Positions 26,293-35,850 of a DNA stretch of 38,840 bases are shown piece after piece. The stretch spans positions 1 to 38,840 of the forward strand of contig NZ_VUOD01000015.1 of the NCBI RefSeq assembly GCF_008386465.1. Reading direction: 5' to 3'. Position numbers and translations under genes: made by a program. Below the pieces are notes generated by a model. It had not been told where the DNA came from. It saw nothing but the letters and a program-made list of their open reading frames with translations, and searched no databases. Every line of letters begins with the position of its first letter. Positions within the stretch are counted from its first letter, which is position 1. The stretch comes from Arenimonas fontis. GTDB lineage: Bacteria > Pseudomonadota > Gammaproteobacteria > Xanthomonadales > Xanthomonadaceae.

Positions 26293-27260
26293 GCCGCCAG
26301 TTTCCGCGCTCCGAGCCGGGCGCACAACGCCACCGCCGCCAGCATGCTGGACGGGTCGGCCAGGCCACGGCCGGCAAGCGTCAGGGCGGTGCCGTGGTCC
26401 ACCGCCACCCGCGGGTAGGGCAGGCCCAGGCTGATGTTCACGGCATGCTCGAAGCCGCCGTGCTTGAGCACCGGCAGGCCTTGGTCGTGATACATGGCCA
26501 ACACGGCATCGCAATGTTCCAGCCGGGCCGGCAGGAAGGCGGTGTCGGCCGGCAGGGGGCCCTCCAGCGACATGCCTTCGGCGCGCAACGCCGTCAGCAC
26601 CGGCGCGATGACCTCGATCTCCTCGCGGCCCAGGTGGCCATCCTCGCCAGCGTGCGGATTCAGTCCGAGCACGGCGATGCGGGGCTGCCCGAGCCCGAAA
26701 TCCCGCACCAGCGCCGCATGCAGTATCCGCAGCGTTTGCTCCAGCGATTCGCGGGTGATGGCATCGGCGACGGCGCGCAGCGGCAAATGGGTCGTGGCCA
26801 GGGCGACCCGAAGGCCGGGGCGGGCCAGCATCATCACTACCGGGGTGCCGGCCTGGCCGGCCAGCAGCTCGGTGGTGCCGGTGTAGGGGATGCCGCCGGC
26901 GTTGATGCTGGCCTTGTGCACCGGGCCGGTGACCAGGCCCTGGTATTCGCCGGCCAGACAGGCGGCGCCGGCGCGTTCCAGCGCGGTGATGACGGCGCGG
27001 GCATTGGCCGGGTCCGGCTCGCCGAAGCGGACGGGCGCGGCCTGCGGCACCGGCACCAGGGCCAGCCGGCCGGGGCCGGCGGCCTGGCCGGGTTCGCAGA
27101 GTTCGAGCGGAAGCCGCAGGGCGCGGGCGGCGGCCCGCAGGGTATCGGGATCGGCGTACGCGACCAGCTCGGCCGGCTGCGCTTGCTGCGCCAGCCGGAC
27201 GCAGAGCTCGGGCCCCACGCCCGCCGGCTCGCCCGGAACCAGGGCCAGGCGCGGGCGCAT
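26289..27260 (-). CDS. pdxA: 4-hydroxythreonine-4-phosphate dehydrogenase PdxA
   Basis: PdxA is the NAD-dependent, metal-requiring dehydrogenase of the DXP-dependent pyridoxal phosphate pathway. The 323-residue protein has PGEPAGVGPELC near the N-terminus, VTGPVHKASI, the His-containing ATTHLPLRAVADA and LNPHAGEDGHLGREE. The end has YHDQGLPVLKH and VDHGTALTLAGRGLAD. It lies between surA and ksgA with three- and minus-four-base spacing, as in E. coli. Confidence 0.97.
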   Translation of the reverse strand: MRPRLALVPGEPAGVGPELCVRLAQQAQPAELVAYADPDTLRAAARALRLPLELCEPGQAAGPGRLALVPVPQAAPVRFGEPDPANARAVITALERAGAACLAGEYQGLVTGPVHKASINAGGIPYTGTTELLAGQAGTPVVMMLARPGLRVALATTHLPLRAVADAITRESLEQTLRILHAALVRDFGLGQPRIAVLGLNPHAGEDGHLGREEIEVIAPVLTALRAEGMSLEGPLPADTAFLPARLEHCDAVLAMYHDQGLPVLKHGGFEHAVNISLGLPYPRVAVDHGTALTLAGRGLADPSSMLAAVALCARLGARKLAA

Positions 27261-27263
27261 CGC

Positions 27264-28556
27264 TCAGCCGGCCAGACGGCTCTCGACGTAGGCCTCGGAG
27301 CGCAGCTGGCGCAGGAAGCGCTCGTATTCCTCCTCGGCCTTGCGCCGGGAGATGATCTCGCGGGCCTGGTTGCGCCGGTTCTGCTCGGTCACGTCCTGCT
27401 CACGACTGCCCAGGCGCTTGACGATGTGCCAGCCGACGTCGCTCGAGAACGGTCGCGACAGCTGGCCATCGGCCAACTGGCTGATGGCGTTGCCGACGGC
27501 CGGCCCCCAGGCATTGATGACGAACCAGCCGAGATCACCGCCGGCGGAGCGGCTCAGGGTGTCGTCGGAATGCTCGCGGGCCAGGGTGGCGAAGTCCTCG
27601 CCGGCCTGCAGGCGGGCATACAGGTCCTCGGCCTTCTGCCGGGCGGCTTCGAAGGGCAGGGTGGGCGTGACCCGGACGAGGATGTGCTGGGCGTTGTATT
27701 CGGTGACCACCTGCCGGCCGCCTTCGCGGACGTCGGCCACGTGGATGAGCTGGAAACCGCCGGAGCCGCGGATCGGGTCGCTGACCTGGCCCGGCTGGAG
27801 CGACCGCACCAGCCCGACGAAGGCAGGCGGAATCTCGTCGTAGCCGCGCCAGCCCAGATCGCCGCCGTCGAGGGCGTTGGGGGCGTCGGAATAACGGATC
27901 GCCGCCGCGCGGAAGTCCAGCTCGCCGCGCTCGATCACCGCCTTGATGCCGGCGGCCTTTTCCTGGGCGGTGGCGACCTGTTCGGGAGTGGCGCCGTCGG
28001 GCAGGGCCACCAGGATGATGCCGATACGCACCTCGGGGCCGCCGATCTCGCGGGTTTCCAGCAGCTGGTCCACCTCGGCCTCGCTGACCTGCACGCGGCT
28101 TTGCAGGAAACGCTGGCGCAGCCGCTCGATCAGCATCTCCTCGCGCAGGGTGTCGCGGAACTCGGCGAAGGCGATACCGTCGGCCTCGAGACGCTGGCGC
28201 AGTTGCTCCTGGGTCATCCGGTTGCGCGCCGCGACCGCCTGTACCGCCTGGGCGACCTCGCTGTCGCCGACGCGGATGCCGGAATCGCGAGCCCGCGCCA
28301 CCTGCAGGCGCATCAGCACCAGGCGATCGAGCACCTGGCGCTCGAGCACGTCCTCGGGCGGCAGGGCGCCGGGCTGGTCGGCGTACTGGGCGCGGATGTT
28401 GGCGACGGCGCGGTCGAGCTCGCTGCGCAGGATCACGTCCTCGTCCACGACCGCGACGATGCTGTCCACCGGTTGGGTGTCCTGGGCCAGGGCCGGCGAC
28501 AGGGCCGCGAACACGGCCAGCAGGGTGGCCAGGGCGAGGGATATCCGGTGCTTCAT
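27264..28556 (-). CDS. surA: Periplasmic chaperone / peptidyl-prolyl isomerase SurA
   Basis: SurA escorts outer-membrane proteins, including LptD, across the periplasm. The 430-residue precursor has a signal peptide (1-24, ending ALA before QD). The N-terminal chaperone domain follows (VAVVDEDVILRSELD). Two parvulin domains are marked by DLGWRGYDEIPPAF and AQHILVRV with GGDLGWFVINAWG. A short C-terminal helix ends it. Length equals E. coli SurA within two residues. I chose the ATG at 28556 because it starts the signal peptide. It lies 40 bases after its client lptD. Confidence 0.97.
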   Translation of the reverse strand: MKHRISLALATLLAVFAALSPALAQDTQPVDSIVAVVDEDVILRSELDRAVANIRAQYADQPGALPPEDVLERQVLDRLVLMRLQVARARDSGIRVGDSEVAQAVQAVAARNRMTQEQLRQRLEADGIAFAEFRDTLREEMLIERLRQRFLQSRVQVSEAEVDQLLETREIGGPEVRIGIILVALPDGATPEQVATAQEKAAGIKAVIERGELDFRAAAIRYSDAPNALDGGDLGWRGYDEIPPAFVGLVRSLQPGQVSDPIRGSGGFQLIHVADVREGGRQVVTEYNAQHILVRVTPTLPFEAARQKAEDLYARLQAGEDFATLAREHSDDTLSRSAGGDLGWFVINAWGPAVGNAISQLADGQLSRPFSSDVGWHIVKRLGSREQDVTEQNRRNQAREIISRRKAEEEYERFLRQLRSEAYVESRLAG

Positions 28557-28596
28557 GCGGGGTCGGCCTCCGGCGCCGGATGCGGCGCCCACGGGG

Positions 28597-30816
28597 TCAG
28601 CGGGAGTAGTCAAGAATAGCATCATCCAGCAGCCGGACCGTGTCGCGGCCGAAGCTGCCGACGCCGTTCAGCTCGAATTCGAGGTAGATCCCCGAACCGT
28701 AATCGCCGGATTCGCGAACGTAGCGCCTGGCCAGCAGGCGCACCGCCACGCAGCAGCTCTTCCACTCCAGGCCGCCCAGGGCTTCGAGGGTCTGGCGGTC
28801 GCGCAGGGAATAGTTCCAGCGGCCGACCAGGCGCCAGTCGCGGTGCACGGGCAGGACGAAAGACAGGTCGCCCTGCTCCAGCAGGTCGGCCCGGTAGCGA
28901 TAGGCCAGGTTGACCAGGCCGCCCTCGCCGAAGCGCCACTGGCTGCGCACTGCGCTCAGCGAGGTGCGCTCGTCTTCCGGCTCCCATTGGTGCGCCAGGC
29001 TCAGGCGCCACTGGCGGGCCAGGGCGATGCTGGCCTCGGCCACCCAGGCCGAACCCTCGTCGCTGAGCAGGGGCGCGCCGGGAATCGTTACCCGTGGCGT
29101 TTCGAAGTAGTGCACGCGGCCGACGCCGGCGCTCAGCAGTTCGCGGCCGTCGTCGGCGTCGAACAGGCGCGTGCTCAGCGCCAGCGTCACCTGGTCGGCG
29201 TCGGCCTGGCGGTCGCCGCCGCTGAAGCGGTTGGAGCGGAACAGGCCGGGCCAGCCGAAGGTCAGCGGCCGGGTGTCGAACAGGGGCAGGTCGTCCTGCT
29301 CGCGATAGGGCGCCTTGAGGTAAAACAGCCGCGGCTCCAGGGTGTGCAGCAGGTCCCGGCCCAGCCAGGTCAGCTCGCGGTCGAAGTAGGCGCCCGCGTC
29401 CAGGCTCCAGATCGGCAGGCTGCGGCTGGGGCGGGTGTCGCCATCCGGCAGGGCCAGGCCCTCGTCCAGCGACCAGGTGGTGTAACGCCAGGACAGCTGC
29501 GGGGTCAGGAACCAGGCCGCGCCGCCGAAGGGCAGGCGCAGGCTGGGCTGCAGGTCCAGGCGGTCGCCGCCGTCGCGCAGCTCGTGACTGAACCTGACCG
29601 CCTCCGCGCGCACGTCCAGCTCCGCCCAGGGCGCCAGCCAGCGGTTCCAGCGCGCCTGCAGCGACGGCAGCTCGCGGTAGGGCTCGCTGAACTCGCTGAC
29701 CGCCAGGCTGGCCGCCTGCCAGTCCCGCATCCCCAAGCGGAGGTCCCAGCCCTGGCCGCGGCCCTGCAGGGTGGCGTGGCTGTGCAGCAGGGTGATGGTG
29801 CTGCCCGCCAGCGATTCGCCGAAGTCGTCGAAATAGCTGCGGTCGGAGACGTGCTGCAACAGCGACCCGAACTGCCAATGGCGGGAGAATCGGGTCGAGT
29901 GCCGCCAGGAGGCCAGCCCGCGGTCGCGGCCACTCAGATCATCGTCGGGCAGCCAGTCGCCGGCGATCTCGCCGCGGCTGCGTTCGGTCAGGTAGCGGAA
30001 CTCGCCGCCCAGCATCAGGCCGCGCCTGGACAGCCAGCGCGGGCTCAGGGTGACGTCGTAGTTGGGCGCCAGGTTCAGGTAGATCGGCTGCTCGTAGTCG
30101 AAGCCGTTGCGGTCGTCGTAGCCGATCTTCGGCCAGAGCAGGCCGGTGCGCCGGCGGTCGTCGGTGGGAAAGCGGATCCAGGGCGTCCACAGCACCGGCA
30201 CCTTGCCGATGCGCAGGGTGGCGTTGCGGGCAGTACCCATGCCCTCCTCGCCGTCCACCTCGATGTCGTCGGCGGAGAACTCCCACTGGCGCTGGCCAGG
30301 CGGGCAGGTGGAATAGGTGGCGCCGGCCATGCTGCCGCGCTCGCCCAGCATCACGACGCTGTCGGCCCGGCCGTTGCCCGGGCCGTCGTTGAACTGGTAC
30401 TGCACGTTTTCCAGCTCGATCCGATCCTGGTCGCTGTCGCCGCTGGCGCGGCCGGCGGCGAAGCGCATGCGCCGATCCTGGTAGCGAACCGGGCCGTCGG
30501 TGTGGAAGCGGTTGCCTTCGTGTTCCCAGGTCAGCCGGTCGGTGCCCAGCCACTGGTCGCCGCGGCTGAGTTCGACCTCGCCGGTGAGCACGGTGACCTC
30601 GTCGCGGCTGAGGTCCAGCTCGCGGGCGGTAACGTCGGTGGGCGCGCCCTCGCGCGCCGGTGCCGCGCCTTCCGTCCGCGGCCTGTATTCCGGCAGCGTC
30701 CCGGGCAGGGGGCAGCGCTGCCAGAGCGGGTCTTCGCTCCCGGGGGCGTCCTGTGCGCGGGCGGCGCAGGCCATGGCCAGGCAGAATGGAAGCAGGCGGA
30801 GGACGGGACGGCGCAC
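28597..30816 (-). CDS. lptD: LPS-assembly protein LptD
   Basis: LptD is the outer-membrane barrel that inserts lipopolysaccharide into the outer leaflet, with LptE as plug. The 739-residue precursor has a signal peptide (about 1-21), an OstA-type jellyroll domain (about 55-200; [19 protein letters not shown]) and a long beta-barrel. Cysteines needed for the inter-domain disulfides are visible in [15 protein letters not shown] and the C-terminal WKSCCVAV pair. The start is a GTG without a convincing Shine-Dalgarno, so the exact start is the least certain part. It heads the lptD-surA-pdxA-ksgA-apaG-apaH string. Confidence 0.95.
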   Translation of the reverse strand: MRRPVLRLLPFCLAMACAARAQDAPGSEDPLWQRCPLPGTLPEYRPRTEGAAPAREGAPTDVTARELDLSRDEVTVLTGEVELSRGDQWLGTDRLTWEHEGNRFHTDGPVRYQDRRMRFAAGRASGDSDQDRIELENVQYQFNDGPGNGRADSVVMLGERGSMAGATYSTCPPGQRQWEFSADDIEVDGEEGMGTARNATLRIGKVPVLWTPWIRFPTDDRRRTGLLWPKIGYDDRNGFDYEQPIYLNLAPNYDVTLSPRWLSRRGLMLGGEFRYLTERSRGEIAGDWLPDDDLSGRDRGLASWRHSTRFSRHWQFGSLLQHVSDRSYFDDFGESLAGSTITLLHSHATLQGRGQGWDLRLGMRDWQAASLAVSEFSEPYRELPSLQARWNRWLAPWAELDVRAEAVRFSHELRDGGDRLDLQPSLRLPFGGAAWFLTPQLSWRYTTWSLDEGLALPDGDTRPSRSLPIWSLDAGAYFDRELTWLGRDLLHTLEPRLFYLKAPYREQDDLPLFDTRPLTFGWPGLFRSNRFSGGDRQADADQVTLALSTRLFDADDGRELLSAGVGRVHYFETPRVTIPGAPLLSDEGSAWVAEASIALARQWRLSLAHQWEPEDERTSLSAVRSQWRFGEGGLVNLAYRYRADLLEQGDLSFVLPVHRDWRLVGRWNYSLRDRQTLEALGGLEWKSCCVAVRLLARRYVRESGDYGSGIYLEFELNGVGSFGRDTVRLLDDAILDYSR

Positions 30817-30887
30817 GGGAACATCCGGGAAAAGGACGCGTAAGCTTGCCCCGAGCCCCGGGGGCGGGGCAACACGAGGAGGCGGCC

Positions 30888-31286
30888 ATGGCCGGCAGGG
30901 TCGAAAAGAGCGATGCGCAGTGGCGGGCCGAGCTCAGCCCGGAGCAGTACGCGGTCTGCCGCTGTTCGGCCACCGAACGCGCCTTCACCGGCAAGTACTG
31001 GGACCACAAGGCTCCGGGCACCTACGTCTGCGTCGCCTGCCGGGCACCCCTGTTCGGCTCGGCCGACAAGTACGACTCCGGCAGCGGCTGGCCCAGCTAT
31101 AGCCGACCACTGGACCGGGCGGCGCTGAGCGAACATCTGGATACCAGCCATGGTATGCACCGGATCGAGGTCCGCTGCGCCCGCTGCGATTCCCACCTGG
31201 GCCACGTGTTCCCGGACGGGCCGCCGCCGACCGGGCTGCGCTATTGCATCAATTCCGCGGCCCTGGACTTCCTGCCGGCGGAATGA
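30888..31286 (+). CDS. msrB: Peptide-methionine (R)-S-oxide reductase MsrB
   Basis: MsrB reduces methionine-R-sulfoxide in proteins. The 132-residue protein has both zinc-binding CxxC pairs (CVAC and CARC), SGSGWPSY, and the catalytic cysteine in [11 protein letters not shown]. The Shine-Dalgarno GAGGAGG stands six bases before the ATG. Its 3' end converges with the HDAC-family gene with four bases between. Confidence 0.96.
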   Translation: MAGRVEKSDAQWRAELSPEQYAVCRCSATERAFTGKYWDHKAPGTYVCVACRAPLFGSADKYDSGSGWPSYSRPLDRAALSEHLDTSHGMHRIEVRCARCDSHLGHVFPDGPPPTGLRYCINSAALDFLPAE

Positions 31287-31290
31287 AGCC

Positions 31291-32202
31291 TCAGGCGCCC
31301 AGCCCGCGCAGGTGCGCGACCACGCAGCTGCGCAGGGCGGCCAGGCTGTAACCGCCCTCCAGCAGCGAGACGACCCGGCCGCCGCCGTGGCGGGCGGCCG
31401 CGCCGGCCAGTTCGCCGGCCAGCCACCGGTAGTCGTCGGCCTCCAGCATCAGGTCGGCCAGGGGATCGAGGCGATGACCGTCGAAGCCGGCCGACACCAG
31501 CAGCAGTTCCGGAGCGAATCGCTCCAGCTCGGGCAGCAGGGTTTCCCGCCAGGCCTCGCGAAAGGCGTCGCTGCCGGCCCCGGGGGGCAAGGGTGCGTTG
31601 CGCAGGTTGCCGGTGCCGCGCTCGTCGGCCAGACCGGTGCCGGGAAAGAGCGGCCACTGGTGCGAGCTCAGGTACTGCACCCGTGGCTCGTCCTGGAAGA
31701 TGGCCTGGCTGCCGTTGCCGTGATGCACGTCGAAATCGACGATGGAGACCCGGCGCAGGCCATGCGCCGCGACCGCGTGCGCCGCCGCCACCGCCGCCGA
31801 GTTGAACAGGCAAAAGCCCATGGCCCGGCCGGCTTCGGCATGGTGCCCGGGCGGGCGCACGGCGCAGAAGGCCAGGCGGTCCCCGCCGGCGATCACCGCA
31901 TCCACCGCCGCCACCGCCGCGCCGGCGGCGTGCAGGGCGGCCAGGGCAGAGCCGGGCGACAGCACGGTGTCTTCGTCCAGGCGATACGGGGCTTCGACCG
32001 GCGTGTCGAGGATGCAGGCGACCAGGTCGCGGGTATGCACGCGCAGCAGCTGTTCGCGGCTGGCGGCGGGCGCGTCGCGCCACCGCGCGTTCGGGAAGGC
32101 GGCCCTGACCGCCTGCAGCACCGCTTCCAGCCGGGCCGGGCTCTCCGGGTGGCCGGGGCCGGGGTCGTGGGCCATGCAGGCCGGATGCGTGTAGGCCAGC
32201 AC
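31291..32202 (-). CDS. Histone-deacetylase-family (AcuC/APAH-type) hydrolase
   Basis: A zinc-dependent amidohydrolase of the arginase/deacetylase fold, 303 residues. The motifs are complete: RPPGHHAEAGRAMGFC with the catalytic His pair, IVDFDVHHGNGS with metal ligands, SSHQWPLFPGTG, and VSAGFDGHRLDPLADL with the second metal aspartate. Bacterial relatives deacetylate small amines, polyamines or proteins, so the substrate is open. The GTG start lies one base from the stop of the adenosyltransferase gene, so it belongs to that operon; a link to cobalamin is not evident. Confidence 0.92.
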   Translation of the reverse strand: MLAYTHPACMAHDPGPGHPESPARLEAVLQAVRAAFPNARWRDAPAASREQLLRVHTRDLVACILDTPVEAPYRLDEDTVLSPGSALAALHAAGAAVAAVDAVIAGGDRLAFCAVRPPGHHAEAGRAMGFCLFNSAAVAAAHAVAAHGLRRVSIVDFDVHHGNGSQAIFQDEPRVQYLSSHQWPLFPGTGLADERGTGNLRNAPLPPGAGSDAFREAWRETLLPELERFAPELLLVSAGFDGHRLDPLADLMLEADDYRWLAGELAGAAARHGGGRVVSLLEGGYSLAALRSCVVAHLRGLGA

Positions 32203-32203
32203 G

Positions 32204-32758
32204 TCAGGCCTTGCGGCGTTCGTGATTCCAGATCACTTCGCCATGGCCGCCGGCCCGGGCCAGCACCCGGCACAGCACGAACAGCAGGTCGGACAGACGA
32301 TTGAGGTAGCGGATCGCCTCGGGCCGCACCGCGTCGTGGCGGGAGAGGGTCACCACCTCGCGTTCGGCCCGACGGCAGATGGTGCGGGCCAAGTGGCAGT
32401 GCGCTGCGGCCGGGCCGCCGCCGGGCAGGATGAAATCCTTCAGCGGGGGCAGGTCGGCATTGAAACGGTCGAGGATGCTTTCCAGCCGCTCGATGTCGGC
32501 GGCCTGGATGGCAGCGTGGCCGGGAATGCAGAGCTCGCCGCCCAGGTCGAACAGCTGGTGCTGCACCGACACCAGCACCTCGCGGACGTCGTCGGGCAGT
32601 TCCTGCGCCAGCACGATGCCGATGGCGGAATTGGCCTCGTCCACCGTGCCGTAGGCGCTGACCCGGGCCGAGTCCTTGGACACCCGGGTGCCGTCGCCCA
32701 GGCCGGTGCTGCCGTCGTCGCCGGTGCGGGTGTAGATCTTCGAGAGCCGGTTGCCCAT
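32204..32758 (-). CDS. PduO-type ATP:cob(I)alamin adenosyltransferase
   Basis: This enzyme attaches the adenosyl group of ATP to cob(I)alamin to make coenzyme B12. The 184-residue protein has the family signature YTRTGDDGSTGLGDGTRVSK near the N-terminus and AYGTVDEANSAIG, with LPGGGPAAAHCHLARTICRRAER and YLNRLSDLLFVL in the C-terminal half. It starts 27 bases after the candidate BtuM transporter gene, which fits a take-up-then-activate pair for cobalamin. Confidence 0.94.
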   Translation of the reverse strand: MGNRLSKIYTRTGDDGSTGLGDGTRVSKDSARVSAYGTVDEANSAIGIVLAQELPDDVREVLVSVQHQLFDLGGELCIPGHAAIQAADIERLESILDRFNADLPPLKDFILPGGGPAAAHCHLARTICRRAEREVVTLSRHDAVRPEAIRYLNRLSDLLFVLCRVLARAGGHGEVIWNHERRKA

Positions 32759-32785
32759 GGCGGGCGCGGATCCGGGATCGTGCGC

Positions 32786-33373
32786 TCAGCGCGGCGCCCG
32801 CGCCGCGCCCAGCCACAGGCCGTGCGCCAGCGAGGCCGTGACGTGCAGCACGGCCGCCAGGCCGACGTACAGGCCGGTGCTGCCCAGGTAAGGCAGGAAC
32901 CAGTCGCTGAAGTTCTTCCACCAGCCCGCCAGGGTCGGCTCGGCCACCACCGGGCTCAGCCAGTAGAAGCCGCCCTGGGCGAGCAGGTGGCAGGCGGTGA
33001 CGCCGGCGACCAGGGCCAGGGCCGCCCGGGCCAGCTCGCGCGGACGCAGGCCGGTGTAGCCGCGCGCCAGCCAGGCACCGGCCAGCCACAGCGACAGGTA
33101 GGCGGGCACCAGGAACCAGTAGCCCGGCGACACGCAGTAATGGCTCCAGAAATCGAGACCGCTGGCACGGATCACCAGGAAATCCACCAGCACCGACAGC
33201 GCCATCAGCAGCGGGAAGGCCCAGCGCAGGTCGCGGCGCAAGTAGAAGCCCGACAGCAGGAACACCGCCCAGGAAGCATCCGGCACCGCGCCGAAGTGGT
33301 TCAGCCGGGTCGCCGCCAGCACGGCGGCGAGCAGGGCGAAAAGGGCGAGGCGCGAACGGAGGCTCTGGATCAT
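32786..33373 (-). CDS. btuM: BtuM-like candidate cobalamin transporter (solitary ECF S-component type)
   Basis: A 195-residue membrane protein with about six hydrophobic segments (roughly 8-24, 34-46, 50-70, 84-103, 115-135, 163-188), the size and helix count of an ECF S component. A single cysteine, C80 in FWSHYCVSPGYWF, stands at a helix boundary. From memory, Thiobacillus denitrificans BtuM has its cobalt-binding cysteine at the same number and works without an ECF energising module. Adjacency to a cobalamin adenosyltransferase supports the idea. I could not align it, so the assignment is inference. It diverges from ubiH across 78 bases, with TAGAAT on the minus strand at 33414-33409 as a possible -10. 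Confidence 0.65.
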   Translation of the reverse strand: MIQSLRSRLALFALLAAVLAATRLNHFGAVPDASWAVFLLSGFYLRRDLRWAFPLLMALSVLVDFLVIRASGLDFWSHYCVSPGYWFLVPAYLSLWLAGAWLARGYTGLRPRELARAALALVAGVTACHLLAQGGFYWLSPVVAEPTLAGWWKNFSDWFLPYLGSTGLYVGLAAVLHVTASLAHGLWLGAARAPR

Positions 33374-33408
33374 GGCGTGTCGGTTCAGGTTCCGAAGGTC
33401 CGGCCGGC

Positions 33409-33444
33409 ATTCTATCGGATGCGACCGGCCGGCGGGCGTATCAT
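33409..33444. promoter_or_regulatory. Divergent promoter region for btuM-like and ubiH
   Basis: On the minus strand TAGAAT (33414-33409) is a possible -10 for the btuM-like operon, giving a leader of roughly 30 bases. On the plus strand TATCAT (33439-33444) ends seven bases before the ATG at 33452, predicting a leaderless ubiH mRNA. -35 regions are weak. There is no room for a cobalamin riboswitch. Confidence 0.45.
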
Positions 33445-33451
33445 GCCCGCC

Positions 33452-34663
33452 ATGCGAGCGGTCGCCTGCGATCACGACATCCTCATCCTTGGTGGCGGCC
33501 TGGTCGGCAGCGCCCTGGCTTGCGCCCTCGATGGCCGCGGCTGGCGGCTGGGGCAGGTGGAAGCCAGCCTGCCGGCCGAGGGCGCGCCCGGCTTCGACGA
33601 GCGCAAGCTGGCCCTGGCCCGGGCCAGCCTCGATGCCCTGACGGTGTTGGGTGTGCTGCCGCGGCTGGCGACGCCGCCGGCGCCGATCCGTCGCATCCAT
33701 GTCAGCCGTGCCGGCGATTTCGGCACCGTGCGCCTGGAGGCCGCCGAGCGCGGCGTCGAGGCCTTCGGCGGCGTGGTGCTGGCGCGCGAGCTGGGCCAGG
33801 CCCTGGAAGCGCGGCTGGCGGACGTGGCCGGTCTGGTGCGGCACCGTCCGGCGCGGGTGCTCGAGGTGTTGCAGGATCCGGCTGGCCCGCGCGTGCGCAT
33901 CAGCGGCCCGGAAGGCGAGCGCGAACTGCGCTGCCGCCTGCTGGTGGCCGCCGACGGTACCCGCTCGCTGGCGCGCACGGCCCTGGGCATCGGTAGCCGC
34001 GAACACGACTACGGCCAGAGCCTGGTGGTCTGCAGCCTGGCCACCGACCGCGCGCCCGACGGCACCGCCTACGAACGCTTCACCGAGGAAGGCCCGGTGG
34101 CCCTGCTGCCCATGGCCGGCGGCCATTACGGCAGCATCTGCGGCGTCGCCCGCGAGCGGGCCGGGCAGGTGCTGGCCCTGGACGACGCCGCCTACGGCGA
34201 GTACTGGCAGCAGCGCTTCGGCTGGCGCGCCGGCCGCGTGCGCCGGGTCGGCAAGCGCAGCGCCTATCCGCTGGTGGCGGTGTGGGCCGAGCGCCTGACG
34301 GCGCCGCGGGCGGTGCTGATGGGCAATGCCGCCCAGACCATCCACCCCATCGGCGCCCAGGGCTTCAATCTGGGCCTGCGCGACGCGCTCACCCTGGCCG
34401 ACCTGCTGTCCGGGGGCGGCGACCCCGGCGCGCCGGCCCTGCTGGTGGCTTACGAGGAACGCCGGCGCGAGGACCGCGAGCGCACCCTGGCTTTCAGCCA
34501 CGGACTGGCCACCGCCACCGCCACGCCCGGCTTCGGCATGCAGGTGTTGCGTTCCCTGGGCCTATTGGCCCTGGGGCACGTGCCCGGCCTGGCCGAGCCG
34601 CTGGTCAGCGGCGCCATGGGCTTTCGTGGCGAGACGCCGAGCCTGGCGAGGAGTGGCGCATGA
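33452..34663 (+). CDS. ubiH: Ubiquinone biosynthesis flavin hydroxylase UbiH
   Basis: An FAD-dependent aromatic hydroxylase of the UbiH/UbiF/VisC family that hydroxylates the ubiquinone ring. The 403-residue protein has the FAD site ILGGGLVGSALA near the N-terminus, AADGTRSLAR (DG motif) and GNAAQTIHPIGAQGFNLGLRDA, the UbiH-type form of the second FAD motif. I chose the ATG at 33452 because a -10 box ends seven bases before it. The in-frame ATG at 33443 lies inside that box. The stop overlaps the next hydroxylase gene (ATGA). Confidence 0.93.
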   Translation: MRAVACDHDILILGGGLVGSALACALDGRGWRLGQVEASLPAEGAPGFDERKLALARASLDALTVLGVLPRLATPPAPIRRIHVSRAGDFGTVRLEAAERGVEAFGGVVLARELGQALEARLADVAGLVRHRPARVLEVLQDPAGPRVRISGPEGERELRCRLLVAADGTRSLARTALGIGSREHDYGQSLVVCSLATDRAPDGTAYERFTEEGPVALLPMAGGHYGSICGVARERAGQVLALDDAAYGEYWQQRFGWRAGRVRRVGKRSAYPLVAVWAERLTAPRAVLMGNAAQTIHPIGAQGFNLGLRDALTLADLLSGGGDPGAPALLVAYEERRREDRERTLAFSHGLATATATPGFGMQVLRSLGLLALGHVPGLAEPLVSGAMGFRGETPSLARSGA

Positions 34664-35841
34664 ACAGGCGCGGCGGCCTGGACCTGGTCGTCATCGGCGC
34701 CGGCGTGGTCGGCGCCACCGCCGCCCTGGCCGCGGCCCGCGATGGCCTGCGTGTGGCGCTGGTGGAGGCGCATCCGCCGCAGGCCTGGCGCGAAGGCGAA
34801 GCGGATCTTCGCGTCTTCGCCATCGCTGCCGACGCGCTGGCGATGTTCGAGGATCTGGGCGTGGGCGCTTCCATCCGCGCCGCCCGCGCGCACGCCTACC
34901 GGCGCATGCGGGTGTGGGACGCGGCCGGCGGTGGCGAGCTGGTCTTCGATGCCGACCGGCTCGGCCAGCCCTGCTTGGGCCGCATCATCGAGAACCGCCT
35001 GCTGGTGGACCGCCTATGGGCCGCCTGCCAGGCCGAGGCCAATGTCGAGCTGCACTGTCCGGCGCGGCTGCAGGGCATCGAACAGGACGACAGTGGCGTG
35101 CGCGCCCGCCTGGACGACGGCCGCGAACTGCGCGCCCGCCTGCTGCTGGGCAGCGATGGCGGCGCGTCGCGCGTGCGTTCGCTGTGCGCCGTCGAGACCG
35201 ATGCGCACGATTACCGGCAGCGCGGCCTGGTGGCCTTCGTCGGCACCGAGAAGCCGCACGAGGACACCGCCTGGCAGCGTTTCCTGCCTACCGGGCCGCT
35301 GGCCTTCCTGCCCTTCGGCGATGGCCGCTGCTCCATCGTCTGGAGCCTGCCCACTGAAGAGGCGGAGCGCCTGCTGGCGGTGGACGAGGCGCGGTTCCGC
35401 CAGGAACTCGCCCGCGGCTTCGACGCCCGCCTGGGCGAGATCACCTCGGTTTCGGTCCGCGCCGCCTTCCCGCTACGCCGGCAGTTGGCCAAGGCCTATG
35501 TGCACGGCCGCGTGCTGCTGGCGGGCGATGCCGCCCACGTGGTGCATCCGCTGGCCGGGCAGGGCGTGAACCTGGGCCTGCGTGACGTGGCTGCGCTGCG
35601 CCGGCTGTGGCGTGAGGCCGGGGAACGCGGCGTGGCCTTCGACACGCCGCACCGCCTGGCGCGCTGGGAGCGCGAGCGCCGCAGCGACGTCACCGTTTCC
35701 GCCCTCGGCTTCGAGACCATCAACCGCGTCTTCAGCAACGACGCCATGCTGCCCACCTTCCTGCGCGGCCACCTGCTGGGCCTGGCCGGCCGGCTGCCGC
35801 CGGTGGTGCGGGGGCTGTGGCGGCGGGCGGCGGGGGTGTAG
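34660..35841 (+). CDS. Second UbiH/UbiF/VisC-family ubiquinone hydroxylase
   Basis: A 393-residue FAD hydroxylase paralogous to the gene before it. VVIGAGVVGATAALAAAR is at the N-terminus, GSDGGASRVR is the DG motif and LLAGDAAHVVHPLAGQGVNLGLRDV is the second FAD motif in the form typical of UbiF/UbiI proteins. Which ring position (C5, C1 or C6) it hydroxylates cannot be read from sequence. It is translationally coupled to ubiH, a pairing like ubiH-visC of E. coli. It is the last clearly chromosomal housekeeping gene; foreign-looking DNA follows. Confidence 0.92.
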   Translation: MNRRGGLDLVVIGAGVVGATAALAAARDGLRVALVEAHPPQAWREGEADLRVFAIAADALAMFEDLGVGASIRAARAHAYRRMRVWDAAGGGELVFDADRLGQPCLGRIIENRLLVDRLWAACQAEANVELHCPARLQGIEQDDSGVRARLDDGRELRARLLLGSDGGASRVRSLCAVETDAHDYRQRGLVAFVGTEKPHEDTAWQRFLPTGPLAFLPFGDGRCSIVWSLPTEEAERLLAVDEARFRQELARGFDARLGEITSVSVRAAFPLRRQLAKAYVHGRVLLAGDAAHVVHPLAGQGVNLGLRDVAALRRLWREAGERGVAFDTPHRLARWERERRSDVTVSALGFETINRVFSNDAMLPTFLRGHLLGLAGRLPPVVRGLWRRAAGV

Positions 35842-35850
35842 GGGCGGGCG

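Noticed and set aside
33374-33451. Cobalamin riboswitch upstream of the btuM-like gene
   Set aside because: Only 78 bases separate the divergent genes, too few for a B12 riboswitch, and no B12-box was seen.
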